Assembly (NCBI GenBank): GCA_905212975.1
Contig: CAJMGO010000001.1
Coordinates: 124,001 to 188,000, forward strand
Length of the DNA: 64,000 nucleotides
From: CAJMGO01 sp900557305
GTDB lineage: Bacteria; Bacillota_I; Bacilli_A; RF39; UBA660
Reading direction: 5' to 3'
Shown here piece after piece: positions 16,978 to 26,517 of this stretch (the first letter of the stretch is position 1; the number at the start of each line of letters is the position of its first letter). The position numbers and the translations under genes were made by a program. The notes under the pieces are model-generated. The model made no database searches, was not told the origin of the DNA, and worked only from the letters and a program-made list of their open reading frames with translations.

Positions 16978-19284
16978 ATGTTTAGTGCATTTACTGAAGA
17001 ATCAAGAAAAATAATGATAAAGGCTTATGAAGAAATGAAAAAATTAAGACATCCTTATGTTGGTAGTGAACATTTACTTTTAGCAATCTTAAAAGGTGAG
17101 AACGATGTGGCTGAAAGATTAAAAGAATGTGGTCTTACATATAAGAAATTTTTTGATGAGATTGTAAATATTATAGGTTATGGTAAAGAGGTAAGTAAGT
17201 GGAAATTATATACTCCTCTTTTAAAGCGTATTATTGAAAATGCTATGGTAGATGCAAAAGAAAATAATAACGGTGAGGTAACAATAGAACATCTTTTTAA
17301 TGCTTTACTTGAAGAAGGAGAGGGTGTTGCTGTTAGAATTATTATTGGTATGAATATAGATATTGATGAATTATATCAAGAATTTTCATTTAGATTTACA
17401 AACAATCAGAAGAAAAATAAGAGTAAAAAATTATTATTAGATGAAATAGGAGTTGATTTAACTAAAAAGGCTTTAGATGGTAAATTAGATCCTGTTATAG
17501 GCCGTGATGAAGAAATAAAACGTGTTCTTGAAATATTATCTAGAAGAACTAAAAATAATCCTATTTTAATAGGTGAAGCTGGTGTTGGTAAAACTGCTAT
17601 AGTAGAAGAAATTGCTCGTATGATTGCAACAAATAATGTACCTCTTTTTTTAAGGGGGAAAAGAATAATTAATTTAGATATGGCATCTTGTGTATCTGGT
17701 ACTAAATATAGAGGTGAATTTGAAGAGAGAATAAATAAAATATTAAAAGAAATAGAAAATGATGATAGTATAATTTTATTTATTGATGAAATTCATACTA
17801 TTGTAGGGGCTGGTGGCGCTGAAGGTGCAATAGATGCATCAAATATATTAAAACCTGCTCTAGCACGTGGCAGTATAAGATGTATAGGAGCAACAACAAC
17901 AGATGAATATAAAAAATTTATAGAGAAGGATGGAGCTTTAGAGCGTCGTTTTCAAAAGGTTATAATTGAAGAACCTAGTAAGGAATCTTTAAAAAATATA
18001 TTAATGAAATTACGCCCTATATATGAAAAATTTCATTCAGTATCTTTAAGTGATGAGGTAATAGATAGTATTTTAGATTTATCAAGTACATATATATATG
18101 ATAGAAATCAGCCTGATGCTGCTATTGATGTATTGGATGAAGTATGCGCTCGTGTAAGACTAAGAGAAAACAAGATGGTAAAAAAATATAATATTTTAAA
18201 ATCTGAATATAAAGAAATTATTGATATTAAGAATAACTGTATAAAAAATAATGATTTTCATCAGGCTTCAATATATAAAGATAGAGAAAATGAAATTGTA
18301 AATAAAATAAATGAAATAGAACTTAATTTATATAAAAATAAAAAAACAGCTGTTTTAAAAGCCGATGTGGTGCATGTAATATCATCTCGTACTAAAATAC
18401 CTTTATATGAAATAACTGATGATAATAAAGGAATTCGTCTTATTGAAAATAAATTAAAAGATAAAGTTATAGGTCAGGATAAAGCTATAAGGCAATTAGT
18501 AAATATAACAAAACGAATTAGATTAGGTTTTACAGAAAATAAGTGCTACTCATTTATGTTTATTGGTAGTAGTGGTTGTGGTAAAACTTTACTTGCTAAA
18601 ACTTTTGGTGATGCATTATTTGGAAGTGGTAAAGTTATTAAACTTGATATGAGCGAATTTAATGATCCAAGTAGTTTAACTAAACTTATAGGTTCATCTC
18701 CAGGATATGTTGGATATGATGATAATAATATATTTGAAACTATAAGGCTAAATCCTTTTTCTATATTAATATTAGATGAAGTAGATAAAGCATCTAAAAG
18801 TGTTATGGATTTATTTTTTCAAATATTAGATGAGGGTAAAATTAAAAATTCTAAAGGTATTGATATAAGATTTGATAATGTTATTATAATTATGACATCT
18901 AATATAGGAACTGAACAAATTAATGTTGGGTTTAATAAAGAAAAGAATAAAGTTAATAATAGTTTGATAGAATATTTTGGTACTGCATTTATGAATAGAA
19001 TTGATAATGTGATTAGTTTTAATAATTTAGATGAGAATAGTATATTAAGTATAATTGATTTAAAATTGAAGTTATTAAAAGAAAAGTATAAAACGAAAGG
19101 TATAAAATTAACTTTTGATAAAAATATAAATAAAGAAGTACTTAAATTATCTAATTATGAAAAATATGGCGCTAGAAGAATAGATAAAATTATTAAAAAT
19201 AATATAGAAGAAATTATAATAGATGGTATTATTGATGGAAAAAATAATATAAAAATAGAAAATTTAAATACAATATTGGTTTAA
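16978..19284 (+). CDS. clpC: Clp protease ATPase ClpC
   Basis: A 768-residue Hsp100 unfoldase. The N-terminal Clp_N repeat domain ([19 protein letters not shown]) occupies about residues 1-145. The first AAA+ module has GEAGVGKTA near residue 199 and [15 protein letters not shown]. The middle linker near 421-440 resembles the ClpC UVR motif ([17 protein letters not shown]). The second AAA+ module has GSSGCGKT near 530 and arginine-finger and sensor elements to the end. It feeds ClpP for proteolysis. The usual operon partners ctsR, mcsA and mcsB are absent on both sides. The ATG at 16978 has GAAAGGGTG upstream; a GTG at 16969 lies within it. Confidence 0.9.
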   Translation: MFSAFTEESRKIMIKAYEEMKKLRHPYVGSEHLLLAILKGENDVAERLKECGLTYKKFFDEIVNIIGYGKEVSKWKLYTPLLKRIIENAMVDAKENNNGEVTIEHLFNALLEEGEGVAVRIIIGMNIDIDELYQEFSFRFTNNQKKNKSKKLLLDEIGVDLTKKALDGKLDPVIGRDEEIKRVLEILSRRTKNNPILIGEAGVGKTAIVEEIARMIATNNVPLFLRGKRIINLDMASCVSGTKYRGEFEERINKILKEIENDDSIILFIDEIHTIVGAGGAEGAIDASNILKPALARGSIRCIGATTTDEYKKFIEKDGALERRFQKVIIEEPSKESLKNILMKLRPIYEKFHSVSLSDEVIDSILDLSSTYIYDRNQPDAAIDVLDEVCARVRLRENKMVKKYNILKSEYKEIIDIKNNCIKNNDFHQASIYKDRENEIVNKINEIELNLYKNKKTAVLKADVVHVISSRTKIPLYEITDDNKGIRLIENKLKDKVIGQDKAIRQLVNITKRIRLGFTENKCYSFMFIGSSGCGKTLLAKTFGDALFGSGKVIKLDMSEFNDPSSLTKLIGSSPGYVGYDDNNIFETIRLNPFSILILDEVDKASKSVMDLFFQILDEGKIKNSKGIDIRFDNVIIIMTSNIGTEQINVGFNKEKNKVNNSLIEYFGTAFMNRIDNVISFNNLDENSILSIIDLKLKLLKEKYKTKGIKLTFDKNINKEVLKLSNYEKYGARRIDKIIKNNIEEIIIDGIIDGKNNIKIENLNTILV

Positions 19285-19286
19285 TC

Positions 19287-19315
19287 TTGACATGATAAAA
19301 AAATAATTTTATAAT
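19287..19315 (+). promoter_or_regulatory. Consensus promoter of the valine T-box operon
   Basis: TTGACA (19287-19292) and TATAAT (19310-19315) with a 17-base spacer, a textbook housekeeping promoter. Confidence 0.9.
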
Positions 19316-19321
19316 CATTGT

Positions 19322-19548
19322 AAAGCGTTGAACAAAAGGAGTAATATAATATATATTTAAAGAGAGTAAGTGGTAGGTGTAAACTTATAATATGTATATA
19401 TGAAGGTAGTTTGGGAGCTATATATTTGAACATTTAGTAGAGTATATCGTATTTCTGCGTTAAAGAATTTGAGTGTAATTTATTTTAAATTATAAATTAA
19501 GGTGGTACCACGTAAATCACGTCCTTATACTAGGATGTGATTTTTTTT
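19322..19548 (+). promoter_or_regulatory. T-box riboswitch, valine specifier GUA
   Basis: A leader of about 225 bases before the HD-valS operon. It has the stem I apical signature GGTAGGTGTAAAC (about 19370-19382), a specifier region reading TGAAGGTAGTTTGGGAGC in which GTA (19406-19408) aligns with the specifier position of known T-boxes, and the T-box sequence AAGGTGGTACCACG (19499-19512). The terminator is a 12-bp stem with one G-U (19514-19525 with 19532-19543) followed by T residues. Uncharged tRNA-Val should pair with GTA and the T-box bulge and favour the antiterminator. The valine specifier agrees with valS downstream. Confidence 0.9.
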
Positions 19549-19561
19549 AGGAGGAAAAGTT

Positions 19562-20299
19562 ATGAAAGATATGAAAGAATATATGAGTATATTTAATAAA
19601 TATGTTAAAGGTTTTGATTTAAAGAATAAAAATATAATGAGAAAATTTCATCATACATATAGGGTAGTTGAGTATGCTAATGATATTGCTGTATCTTTAA
19701 AATTAAATGATGATGATATTGTTTTAGCAAAAGTATGTGCATTATTTCATGATATTGCTCGTTTTATCCAAGCAACACAATATAATACTTTTATAGATTC
19801 AAAATCTTTTGATCATGGTGATAAGGGCTATGAAATAGTTAAAGAATTTATAGAAGAAATATCTGATGATAAAGATATACAAAATATAGTATTATATTCT
19901 ATAAAAAATCATAATAAAAAAGAAATTCAAAATGATTTAAGTGAAAGAGAAAGGTTATTTTGCAATATAACAAGAGATGCTGACAAATTAGATATAATGA
20001 TGGAACAAGCTTATCAAATAAATGATGGTATATATGATTTGAAAAAAGATATACTTGATTGTATTTATAATCATGAACTTGTTAAAAATAAGTATGTTGA
20101 AAATGATATAGATCATGTATGTAGAGTAATATCTTTTATATTTGATATAAATTATAAGTATTCATTAAATATAGTAAAAAATATAATTATAAATAAAAAA
20201 TTTGAATTATTAGAAGCTAATATAGATACTTTGGAGTTAAAAAAATTAAAAGATTCTGTATATGAATATTTAGAAAAGAGGATTAAAGAATTATGCTAG
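19562..20299 (+). CDS. HD-domain phosphohydrolase in the valS operon
   Basis: A 245-residue HD-superfamily metal-dependent phosphohydrolase. Metal ligands are visible in order: [12 protein letters not shown] (first His), [10 protein letters not shown] (His-Asp pair), [17 protein letters not shown], and [10 protein letters not shown] (last Asp). HD proteins hydrolyse nucleotides or other phosphoesters; the substrate is not evident. It lies directly behind the valine T-box and ahead of valS, overlapping valS by 7 bases, so it must be induced on valine starvation. Because (p)ppGpp hydrolases also use HD domains, a link to starvation signalling is conceivable, but the sequence is not that of RelA/SpoT. 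Confidence 0.8.
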   Translation: MKDMKEYMSIFNKYVKGFDLKNKNIMRKFHHTYRVVEYANDIAVSLKLNDDDIVLAKVCALFHDIARFIQATQYNTFIDSKSFDHGDKGYEIVKEFIEEISDDKDIQNIVLYSIKNHNKKEIQNDLSERERLFCNITRDADKLDIMMEQAYQINDGIYDLKKDILDCIYNHELVKNKYVENDIDHVCRVISFIFDINYKYSLNIVKNIIINKKFELLEANIDTLELKKLKDSVYEYLEKRIKELC

Positions 20300-22848
20300 A
20301 AAAAAAATATGATTTTAAAAGTGTAGAAAATGGAAGATATGATGTTTGGAAAGAGAAAGGTTATTTTGAATCAGGTGATTTATCTAAGAAACCCTATGCA
20401 ATAGTTATACCTCCACCAAATGTTACTGGAAAACTTCATCTAGGTCATGCATGGGATACAACTCTTCAAGATATAATGATAAGATATAAAAGAATGGATG
20501 GATATGATTGCTTATGGGTTCCAGGTATGGATCATGCTGGTATAGCAACACAAGCAAAAGTAGATAAAAAATTGCGTGATATGGGAATTAATCCAAGAAG
20601 TATGAAGAGAGATGAATGGTTAAAACATGCTTGGAGTTGGAAAGACGAATATGCTGATAATATACATAAACAATGGGCTAAATTAGGACTTTCTTTAGAC
20701 TATACAAAAGAAAGATTTACTCTTGATGAAGGATTATCTAAAGCAGTAAAACATGTATTTGTAACTCTTTATAATGAAGGTTTAATATATAGAGGAGAAA
20801 GAATAATAAATTGGGATCCTGTAGCTATGACTGCTCTTTCTAATGAAGAAGTTATATATAGTGATGATGAAGGTGCATTTTATCATTTAAAATACTTTAT
20901 AGAGGGTACAGATGATTATCTAGAAGTTGCTACAACACGTCCTGAAACATTATTTGGAGATACTGCAGTTGCTGTAAATCCAGAAGATGAAAGATATAAA
21001 AATTTAATAGGTAAAAATGTTGTTTTACCAATAGTAAATAAATTAATACCAATAGTAGGAGATGAACATGCTGATCCTGAATTTGGAACAGGTGTAGTTA
21101 AAATTACTCCAGCTCATGATCCTAATGATTTTGAGGTAGGAAATAGACATAATCTTGAAAGAATAGTAGTAATGAATACAGATGCTACTATGAATGAAAA
21201 TGCGGGTATTTATGAAGGCTTAACACGTGAAGAATGTAGAGAAAAATTAGTTCAAGATCTAAAGAAACAAAATTTATTAATTAAAATAGAACCAATGGTA
21301 CACTCTGTAGGTCATTCAGAAAGAACAAATGCTGTTGTTGAACCATATTTATCAAAACAATGGTTTGTAAAAATGAGACCACTTGCAGATAAAGTTTTAG
21401 AAAATCAAAAAAATAAAGATACAAAAGTTAATTTTGTACCAGAAAGATTTGAAAAAGTAATGAATCATTGGATGAAAATTACATATGATTGGTGTATTTC
21501 ACGTCAATTATGGTGGGGTCATCAAATACCAGCTTGGTATAAGGGTGAAGAAGTTTATGTTGGAGAAGAAGCTCCTAAAGAAGATGGATGGGTTCAAGAT
21601 ACTGATGTTCTTGATACTTGGTTTTCAAGTGCACTATGGCCTTTTTCAACATTAGGTTGGCCAAATAATACAAAAATGCTTGAAAGATATTATCCTAATA
21701 ATGTATTAGTTACTGGTTATGATATTATTCCATTTTGGGTTAATAGAATGACTTTTCAAGGTTTGAAATTTACAGGACAAAGACCATTTAAAGATTGTTT
21801 AATACATGGTTTAATAAGAGATAAACAAGGTAGAAAAATGAGTAAATCTTTGGGTAATGGTGTAGATCCAATGGATGTAATTGAAAACTATGGATGTGAT
21901 GCATTAAGATACTTTTTAGCTACTTCTATAGCTCCTGGTATGGATTTAAGATATGATGAAGAAAAAGTAACTTCAACTTGGAATTTTATAAATAAATTAT
22001 GGAATGCATCAAGATTTGTATTAATGAATATAGAAACATATGAATATAAAGAATATGACTTCAATAATTTAAATATAAGTGACAAGTGGATTCTAACAAA
22101 ATTAAATAATGTTATCAAAAATGTAAGAAAACATATGGAAGTATATGAATTTAATGTAGTTGGTAGTGAATTATATAGTTTTATATGGAATGATTTCTGT
22201 GATTGGTATATAGAACTTTCTAAAATAAATATGAATGATACAACAAAATCAGTGCTTATAAAGGTATTATCAAGTATATTAAAAATGCTTCATCCTTTTA
22301 TGCCTTTTGTTACAGAAGAAATTTATTTACAACTTCCAGGACATGATGAAACAATTATGTTAAGTAAATATCCTCAATATAATGCTAATGAAATATTTGA
22401 AACAAATTTAGATGAAATTATAAACTTAATTAAAAAAATAAGAACTCTAAAACTAGAAAATAATATAGGAAACGATTATAAATTAGTATTTAATAGTTCT
22501 ATTCCAAAAGAAATAAGTATAGTTTCAAAAATGTTAAAAATTGATGATGAAAATATTTTAAAAAATTTTGAAAATAAAAATTTTGAAAATATAAAAATTA
22601 ATTTTAATAATGAAATAATAAATTTATATTATGATGGAAGTGCAAATAAAGAAGTAATGCTTGAAAAATTAGAAAAAGAAGAGTTAAGATTAACATCAAG
22701 TATTGAAAGAAGAAAAAAATTACTTTCAAATGAAAATTATGTTAATAAAGCTCCAGCTAATTTAGTAGAAAATGAAAAAAATACACTAGAAAAAGAAATA
22801 AAAGAATTAGAAACAATTATATTAAAAAAGAAAGAAATTAGTGAATAA
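20293..22848 (+). CDS. valS: Valyl-tRNA synthetase
   Basis: An 851-residue class Ia synthetase charging tRNA-Val. It has the [16 protein letters not shown] block with the HIGH-type motif HLGH near residue 49, [20 protein letters not shown], the editing domain with [19 protein letters not shown], and [13 protein letters not shown] (KMSKS near residue 516). The C-terminal coiled-coil tail ([16 protein letters not shown] through KKKEISE) binds tRNA. Length is slightly below the usual 880. It is controlled by the upstream valine T-box and is the second gene of that operon. Confidence 0.97.
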   Translation: MLEKKYDFKSVENGRYDVWKEKGYFESGDLSKKPYAIVIPPPNVTGKLHLGHAWDTTLQDIMIRYKRMDGYDCLWVPGMDHAGIATQAKVDKKLRDMGINPRSMKRDEWLKHAWSWKDEYADNIHKQWAKLGLSLDYTKERFTLDEGLSKAVKHVFVTLYNEGLIYRGERIINWDPVAMTALSNEEVIYSDDEGAFYHLKYFIEGTDDYLEVATTRPETLFGDTAVAVNPEDERYKNLIGKNVVLPIVNKLIPIVGDEHADPEFGTGVVKITPAHDPNDFEVGNRHNLERIVVMNTDATMNENAGIYEGLTREECREKLVQDLKKQNLLIKIEPMVHSVGHSERTNAVVEPYLSKQWFVKMRPLADKVLENQKNKDTKVNFVPERFEKVMNHWMKITYDWCISRQLWWGHQIPAWYKGEEVYVGEEAPKEDGWVQDTDVLDTWFSSALWPFSTLGWPNNTKMLERYYPNNVLVTGYDIIPFWVNRMTFQGLKFTGQRPFKDCLIHGLIRDKQGRKMSKSLGNGVDPMDVIENYGCDALRYFLATSIAPGMDLRYDEEKVTSTWNFINKLWNASRFVLMNIETYEYKEYDFNNLNISDKWILTKLNNVIKNVRKHMEVYEFNVVGSELYSFIWNDFCDWYIELSKINMNDTTKSVLIKVLSSILKMLHPFMPFVTEEIYLQLPGHDETIMLSKYPQYNANEIFETNLDEIINLIKKIRTLKLENNIGNDYKLVFNSSIPKEISIVSKMLKIDDENILKNFENKNFENIKINFNNEIINLYYDGSANKEVMLEKLEKEELRLTSSIERRKKLLSNENYVNKAPANLVENEKNTLEKEIKELETIILKKKEISE

Positions 22849-22859
22849 TTTCTTTTTTT
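22831..22859 (+). terminator. Intrinsic terminator overlapping the valS 3' end
   Basis: A 10-bp stem (22831-22840 with 22846-22855), GTGAA loop, then T run. The stop codon is in the loop/right arm. Confidence 0.8.
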
Positions 22860-22944
22860 ATGTACATATTAAGAATGGATTTTATATAAATTACAATTCC
22901 ATTTACACACTTCGACAAATTTTTTTAAATAGTCTAAAAATATA

Positions 22945-22974
22945 TTGACTATATAAAATGAAGTGTGCTATATT
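22945..22974 (+). promoter_or_regulatory. Promoter of the prepilin-like gene
   Basis: TTGACT (22945-22950) and TATATT (22969-22974) with an 18-base spacer and TG one base before the -10. Confidence 0.65.
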
Positions 22975-23009
22975 AATAATGTAATAATAATAGAGGAGGG
23001 AAGAAAGAC

Positions 23010-23441
23010 ATGAAGAAAAATACAAAAGGTTTTACTTTAATTGAATTATTAGCTGTTATCGTAGTATTAGCTGTTATCGCTTTAATTGCTACTCCAATAG
23101 TTTTAAATTTAGTTAAAGAAGCTAAAGAAGGAGCTGCAAGAGAATCAGTTACTTCATACATGAAAGCAGTTGAAAACACTGTATTAAAAGAAATGGTTAA
23201 TGGAAAAGATGTAACTTTCTGTACATCATATACTATTGATGGTACAACTTTAAAGTGTACAGGTGACCCTGAAAAAAAATTAACAGTTGATGTATCTGGT
23301 AAAGGGCCAACTGCAGGTACTGTTACTATGAATGCTGATGGTTCTGATATTAAGGCTACTGGTGTAAAGGTTGATACTTATGGACCATTTAAATATAGTC
23401 AATCTGATGGAACATCTGTTGAAACTAAAGTTGAATCTTAA
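23010..23441 (+). CDS. Type IV prepilin-like protein
   Basis: A 143-residue secreted filament subunit or pseudopilin. The prepilin peptidase signature KGFTLIELLAVIVVLAVIAL begins at residue 7, with the cleavable Gly followed by Phe and a Glu at mature position 5. The hydrophobic helix runs to about residue 32. The C-terminal domain is small, contains two Cys (FCTSYTIDGTTLKCTG) likely to form a disulphide, and ends in Ser/Thr/Gly-rich sequence. GAGGAGGG lies upstream but the spacing to ATG is long (about 9-10). No pilus assembly ATPase, PilC or peptidase gene is in the window, so it stands alone. Base composition is a little richer in G/C than its neighbours. Confidence 0.85.
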   Translation: MKKNTKGFTLIELLAVIVVLAVIALIATPIVLNLVKEAKEGAARESVTSYMKAVENTVLKEMVNGKDVTFCTSYTIDGTTLKCTGDPEKKLTVDVSGKGPTAGTVTMNADGSDIKATGVKVDTYGPFKYSQSDGTSVETKVES

Positions 23442-23454
23442 TTTTGAGATTAAA

Positions 23455-23486
23455 AAAACAGATGATAAACATCTGTTTTCTTTTTT
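23455..23486 (+). terminator. Intrinsic terminator of the prepilin gene
   Basis: AAAACAGATG (23455-23464) pairs with CATCTGTTTT (23470-23479), ATAAA loop, then C and T run. Confidence 0.9.
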
Positions 23487-23562
23487 GTAAAGAAGTGTAC
23501 AATTTTAATTTGTATACTTTTTTGTATATAAATAAATATATTTCATATGATATACTGAAAAT

Positions 23563-23766
23563 GTAATATAGAAGAGAATATTACACGAGAACAGTCCACG
23601 GAATGTGGGTTCCGCAAGAGAATAAAAAAATAGGAACTGTCCCCCTGAGAACAGTTCCACAAAAGAATAAAAAGGGGTTGGCTAGTGTGATACTAGCACC
23701 AATCCAAAATTTGAATTGGTGCTTCCTATAGTACTTTAAAAAGCTTATTTTGTCAAGCTTTTTTTT
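23563..23766 (+). ncRNA. Candidate structured non-coding RNA upstream of recG
   Basis: A 414-base gap contains about 200 bases with strong secondary structure and no ORF. A TATACT box (23551-23556) precedes it. Hairpins: GGAACTGT/ACAGTTCC (23633-23658) enclosing CCCCCTGAG; GCTAGT/ACTAGC (about 23681-23696); GCACCAAT/ATTGGTGC (about 23696-23723). The region ends in a terminator AAAAAGCTT/AAGCTTTTT (23738-23763). TAATATAG near 23565 can pair with CTATAGTA near 23726, closing the whole. GAGAACAGT(T)CCAC and AAGAGAATAAAAA each recur twice. recG has its own promoter after the terminator. I cannot match it to tmRNA, SRP, RNase P or 6S. GGAACTGTCCCC also resembles REP-type palindromes. Confidence 0.5.
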
Positions 23767-23798
23767 AATTTATTTTAAAAGTTTTATATATTATTTAA

Positions 23799-23827
23799 TT
23801 GACACGAAAATATGTATGTTATATAAT
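23799..23827 (+). promoter_or_regulatory. Promoter of recG
   Basis: TTGACA (23799-23804) and TATAAT (23822-23827), 17-base spacer. Confidence 0.85.
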
Positions 23828-23855
23828 CAAGTTATGAAGAGAGGTACATATTATT

Positions 23856-25832
23856 ATGCTTGAAAATATTAAAGGAATAGGTAGTAAGACTATAAGTTAT
23901 TTAAATAAACTTGGGATATATAATATAGATGATTTAATGAATTTTTATCCTTTTAGGTATGATGTAATTGAAAGAAGTAATTTAGATAGTTTATCTGATA
24001 ATTCTCCTATTATAATAGATGGTATTATTGAAAGTATACCTAGTGTTTTTTTCTTTAATAAAAAGATGAATAAAATGACTTTTAAGATTAATTGTGGTAC
24101 AAGGTTATTTAATATAACTATATTTAATAGAGCATATATGAAGAATAATATTAAAATAGGTGGTTATATTACTGTAATTGGTAAGTATGATTTAAAGCAT
24201 AATAATATTGTAGCTAATAATATTATACTTTCATTAATTGATAAGCCAAGAATAGAACCTGTTTATCATACTACTTATGGTATTACTGAAAGTAAAATAA
24301 AGAGTATTATTCAAGAATGTCAATTTAAAGAGTTTAAATGTATAGATTATGTGCCAGAATATTTATGTGAAAAGTATAATTTTAAAGACAAAAAGAGTTG
24401 TATTTTAGAAGTACATTTTCCAACTAATAAACTTAAATTAAAGAATGCGTTAAATAGACTTAAATATGAGGAATTACTTATTTTTATGCTTAAGATGGAA
24501 TATTTAAAGAATAATTCTATGCTTAAATATGGTTTAAAAAGAAATGTAGAGTTTTCTTTGGTGGAACAATTTATGAAAGAATTACCTTTTGAATTAACTA
24601 TTGATCAGATGAATAGTGTTAAGGATATTTATAGTGATTTAATAAGTGAATATAGGATGAATAGACTTTTACAGGGTGATGTTGGAAGTGGTAAAACTAT
24701 CGTTTCTTTTATAGCTATGTATATTAATTATTTAAGTGGTTATCAAAGTGCTTTAATGGCTCCAACGGAGATTCTTGCTCAACAACACTATAATAATATT
24801 TTAAGTCTATTTAAAGGTAAAGATATAAATATTAAGATGTTAAGTGGTAAGATGAAGGCTAAGGATAAAAAAGAAGTATTAGATGGTTTGAAATCTGGTA
24901 GTATAGATATTGTAATAGGAACTCATGCTTTATTTACTGATAATGTTATATATAAGAATTTAGGACTTGTTATTACAGATGAGCAACACAGGTTTGGTGT
25001 TAATCAAAGGGGTAATTTAAAAAATAAGGGAACCTTGTGTGATGTACTTTATATGAGTGCAACTCCTATACCTAGAACTTATGCTCTTACATTATATGGC
25101 GATATGACTGTATCTAGTATAATGGCTATGCCAAATGGTAGAAAACCTATAAAAACTTATATTAAGTCTGAATCACAAATAAAAGAAGTATTAGAGGCGA
25201 TGTATAAAGAATTAAAGAATGGTCATCAAATTTATGTTATAGCACCTTTGATAGAAGAAAGTGACAAAATAGACTTAAATGATGTTTATAAATTAGAGGA
25301 AAATATGAACAAAGCTTTTGGTAAGCTATATAAAATTGGTGTACTTCATGGAAAAATGAAGGAAGATGAAAAGAATAATATTATGCAATCTTTTAAGAAT
25401 AATGAAATACAGATACTTATTAGTACTACAGTAATAGAAGTTGGAATTGATGTAGGAAACGCTACTATGATGGTTATTTTTGATGCTTATAGATTTGGTT
25501 TATCAGCACTTCATCAATTAAGAGGAAGAGTTGGAAGAGGTAATCTTGAATCTAGTTGTTATTTGATAAGTAATAGCGAGGTAGAAAGATTGAAAATATT
25601 AGAATCAACATGTGATGGTTTTAAAATAAGTGCTGAGGATTTTAGGTTAAGAGGTAGCGGTGATTTATTTGGTATAAAGCAAAGTGGGGATATGTCTTTT
25701 AGACTTGCTGATATAAAAAGAGATTATAATATTCTTTTGAAGGCAAAAGAAGATGCTCAAGAATTAATTAATAATGGACTTTATAAATATGGTGATTTAG
25801 AAAATTTAATTAATAATATGAATCTTGACTAA
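23856..25832 (+). CDS. recG: ATP-dependent DNA helicase RecG
   Basis: A 658-residue double-stranded DNA translocase that remodels stalled replication forks and Holliday junctions. The N-terminal wedge/OB region begins NIKGIGSKTISYLNKLGI and includes the FYPFRYDVIE segment. Helicase motifs: LLQGDVGSGKT (Walker A near residue 274), TDEQHRFG (DEQH near 374), MSATPIPRT, TTVIEVGIDVGNA and HQLRGRVGRG (motif VI). DGFKISAEDFRLRGSGDLFG near the end is typical of RecG and Mfd. Length is slightly short of the 680-residue norm. It is a single-gene unit bordering the accessory island at its 3' side. Confidence 0.95.
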   Translation: MLENIKGIGSKTISYLNKLGIYNIDDLMNFYPFRYDVIERSNLDSLSDNSPIIIDGIIESIPSVFFFNKKMNKMTFKINCGTRLFNITIFNRAYMKNNIKIGGYITVIGKYDLKHNNIVANNIILSLIDKPRIEPVYHTTYGITESKIKSIIQECQFKEFKCIDYVPEYLCEKYNFKDKKSCILEVHFPTNKLKLKNALNRLKYEELLIFMLKMEYLKNNSMLKYGLKRNVEFSLVEQFMKELPFELTIDQMNSVKDIYSDLISEYRMNRLLQGDVGSGKTIVSFIAMYINYLSGYQSALMAPTEILAQQHYNNILSLFKGKDINIKMLSGKMKAKDKKEVLDGLKSGSIDIVIGTHALFTDNVIYKNLGLVITDEQHRFGVNQRGNLKNKGTLCDVLYMSATPIPRTYALTLYGDMTVSSIMAMPNGRKPIKTYIKSESQIKEVLEAMYKELKNGHQIYVIAPLIEESDKIDLNDVYKLEENMNKAFGKLYKIGVLHGKMKEDEKNNIMQSFKNNEIQILISTTVIEVGIDVGNATMMVIFDAYRFGLSALHQLRGRVGRGNLESSCYLISNSEVERLKILESTCDGFKISAEDFRLRGSGDLFGIKQSGDMSFRLADIKRDYNILLKAKEDAQELINNGLYKYGDLENLINNMNLD

Positions 25833-25866
25833 TTGTGTAAAGTTTAAATTTATTTTTTAAATGTTG

Positions 25867-25895
25867 TTGACTATAATTTTTTATAACTATATAAT
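25867..25895 (+). promoter_or_regulatory. Promoter of the short candidate RNA
   Basis: TTGACT (25867-25872) and TATAAT (25890-25895) with a 17-base spacer, not followed by any ORF before a terminator 100 bases later. Confidence 0.7.
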
Positions 25896-25901
25896 TATCT
25901 T

Positions 25902-25996
25902 AGCGTGAATGTATCACGCAAACTCTTTTACGAAGCTTAAATGTGAAGGAGTTAACCAAAAACCCCCTGAAGAGCCCATTTTGGGCTCATTTTTGT
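25902..25996 (+). ncRNA. Candidate small RNA of about 95 bases at the island's left edge
   Basis: From a consensus promoter to a strong terminator, with no ORF. Hairpin 1: GCGTGA/TCACGC (25903-25919). Hairpin 2: AACTCTTTTAC with GTGAAGGAGTT (25921-25953), eleven pairs including two G-U. A single-stranded linker AACCAAAAACCCCCTGAA follows. Terminator: GAGCCCA/TGGGCTC (25972-25988) then ATTTTTG. It resembles a riboswitch or sRNA in layout, but I recognise no family. It lies between recG and the truncated Fic gene, so it could alternatively be the leftover end of an integrated element. Confidence 0.45.
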
Positions 25997-26050
25997 TTTG
26001 ATTTTAATAATTTTATAGTATAATATAATTAAATTAAGGAGGAAAGGAAA

Positions 26051-26500
26051 ATGGAAATAAGTAAAATTAAAAAAACATTAATTGAACAAAAAAATATGAA
26101 TTTACCTGGTAATCTTTATCATAAGACACAACTTGATTTTACTTATAACACTAATCATATTGAAGGATCTACAATAACTCCTGATGAAACTGCAAGTATA
26201 TATGATACAGGGACAATTTTAACAAGCAAAGATAAAATTATTGTTTTAAAGGATGCCGCTGAAACAAAAAATCATTTTACTTTATTCAAATATATGTTAG
26301 GTACTATTGATGATAAATTATCTGAAGATATGATTAAAAAATTCCACTTTATTTTAAAAGATGGAACTCTAACTGATAGTGAAAAAGAATGGTTTAATGT
26401 AGGTGAATACAAAAAGAAGAAAAATTTTGTTGGTAATATTACAACATCACTTCCAAGTGACGTAGCAAGTGATATGAAACAATGGCTAATTACTTTTTAG
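26051..26500 (+). pseudogene. Fic-family protein, truncated before the catalytic motif
   Basis: A 149-residue N-terminal piece of a Fic (AMP-transferase) protein. It keeps the class II inhibitory-helix signature (DFTYNTNHIEGSTITPDET, the S/T-x-x-x-E-G/N type element near residues 34-42) and the LKDAAETKNHFTLFKYML and KFHFILKDGTL helices. It then ends at ITF just where the HPFxxGNGR active-site loop should approach. About 120-150 residues are missing and no matching 3' half exists nearby. An MFS gene begins 17 bases later. The fragment has its own GGAGG ribosome site and may be translated, but cannot be catalytically active. It is one of three Fic-related loci in the window. Confidence 0.8.
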
Positions 26501-26517
26501 AGGATAATGAATAATAT

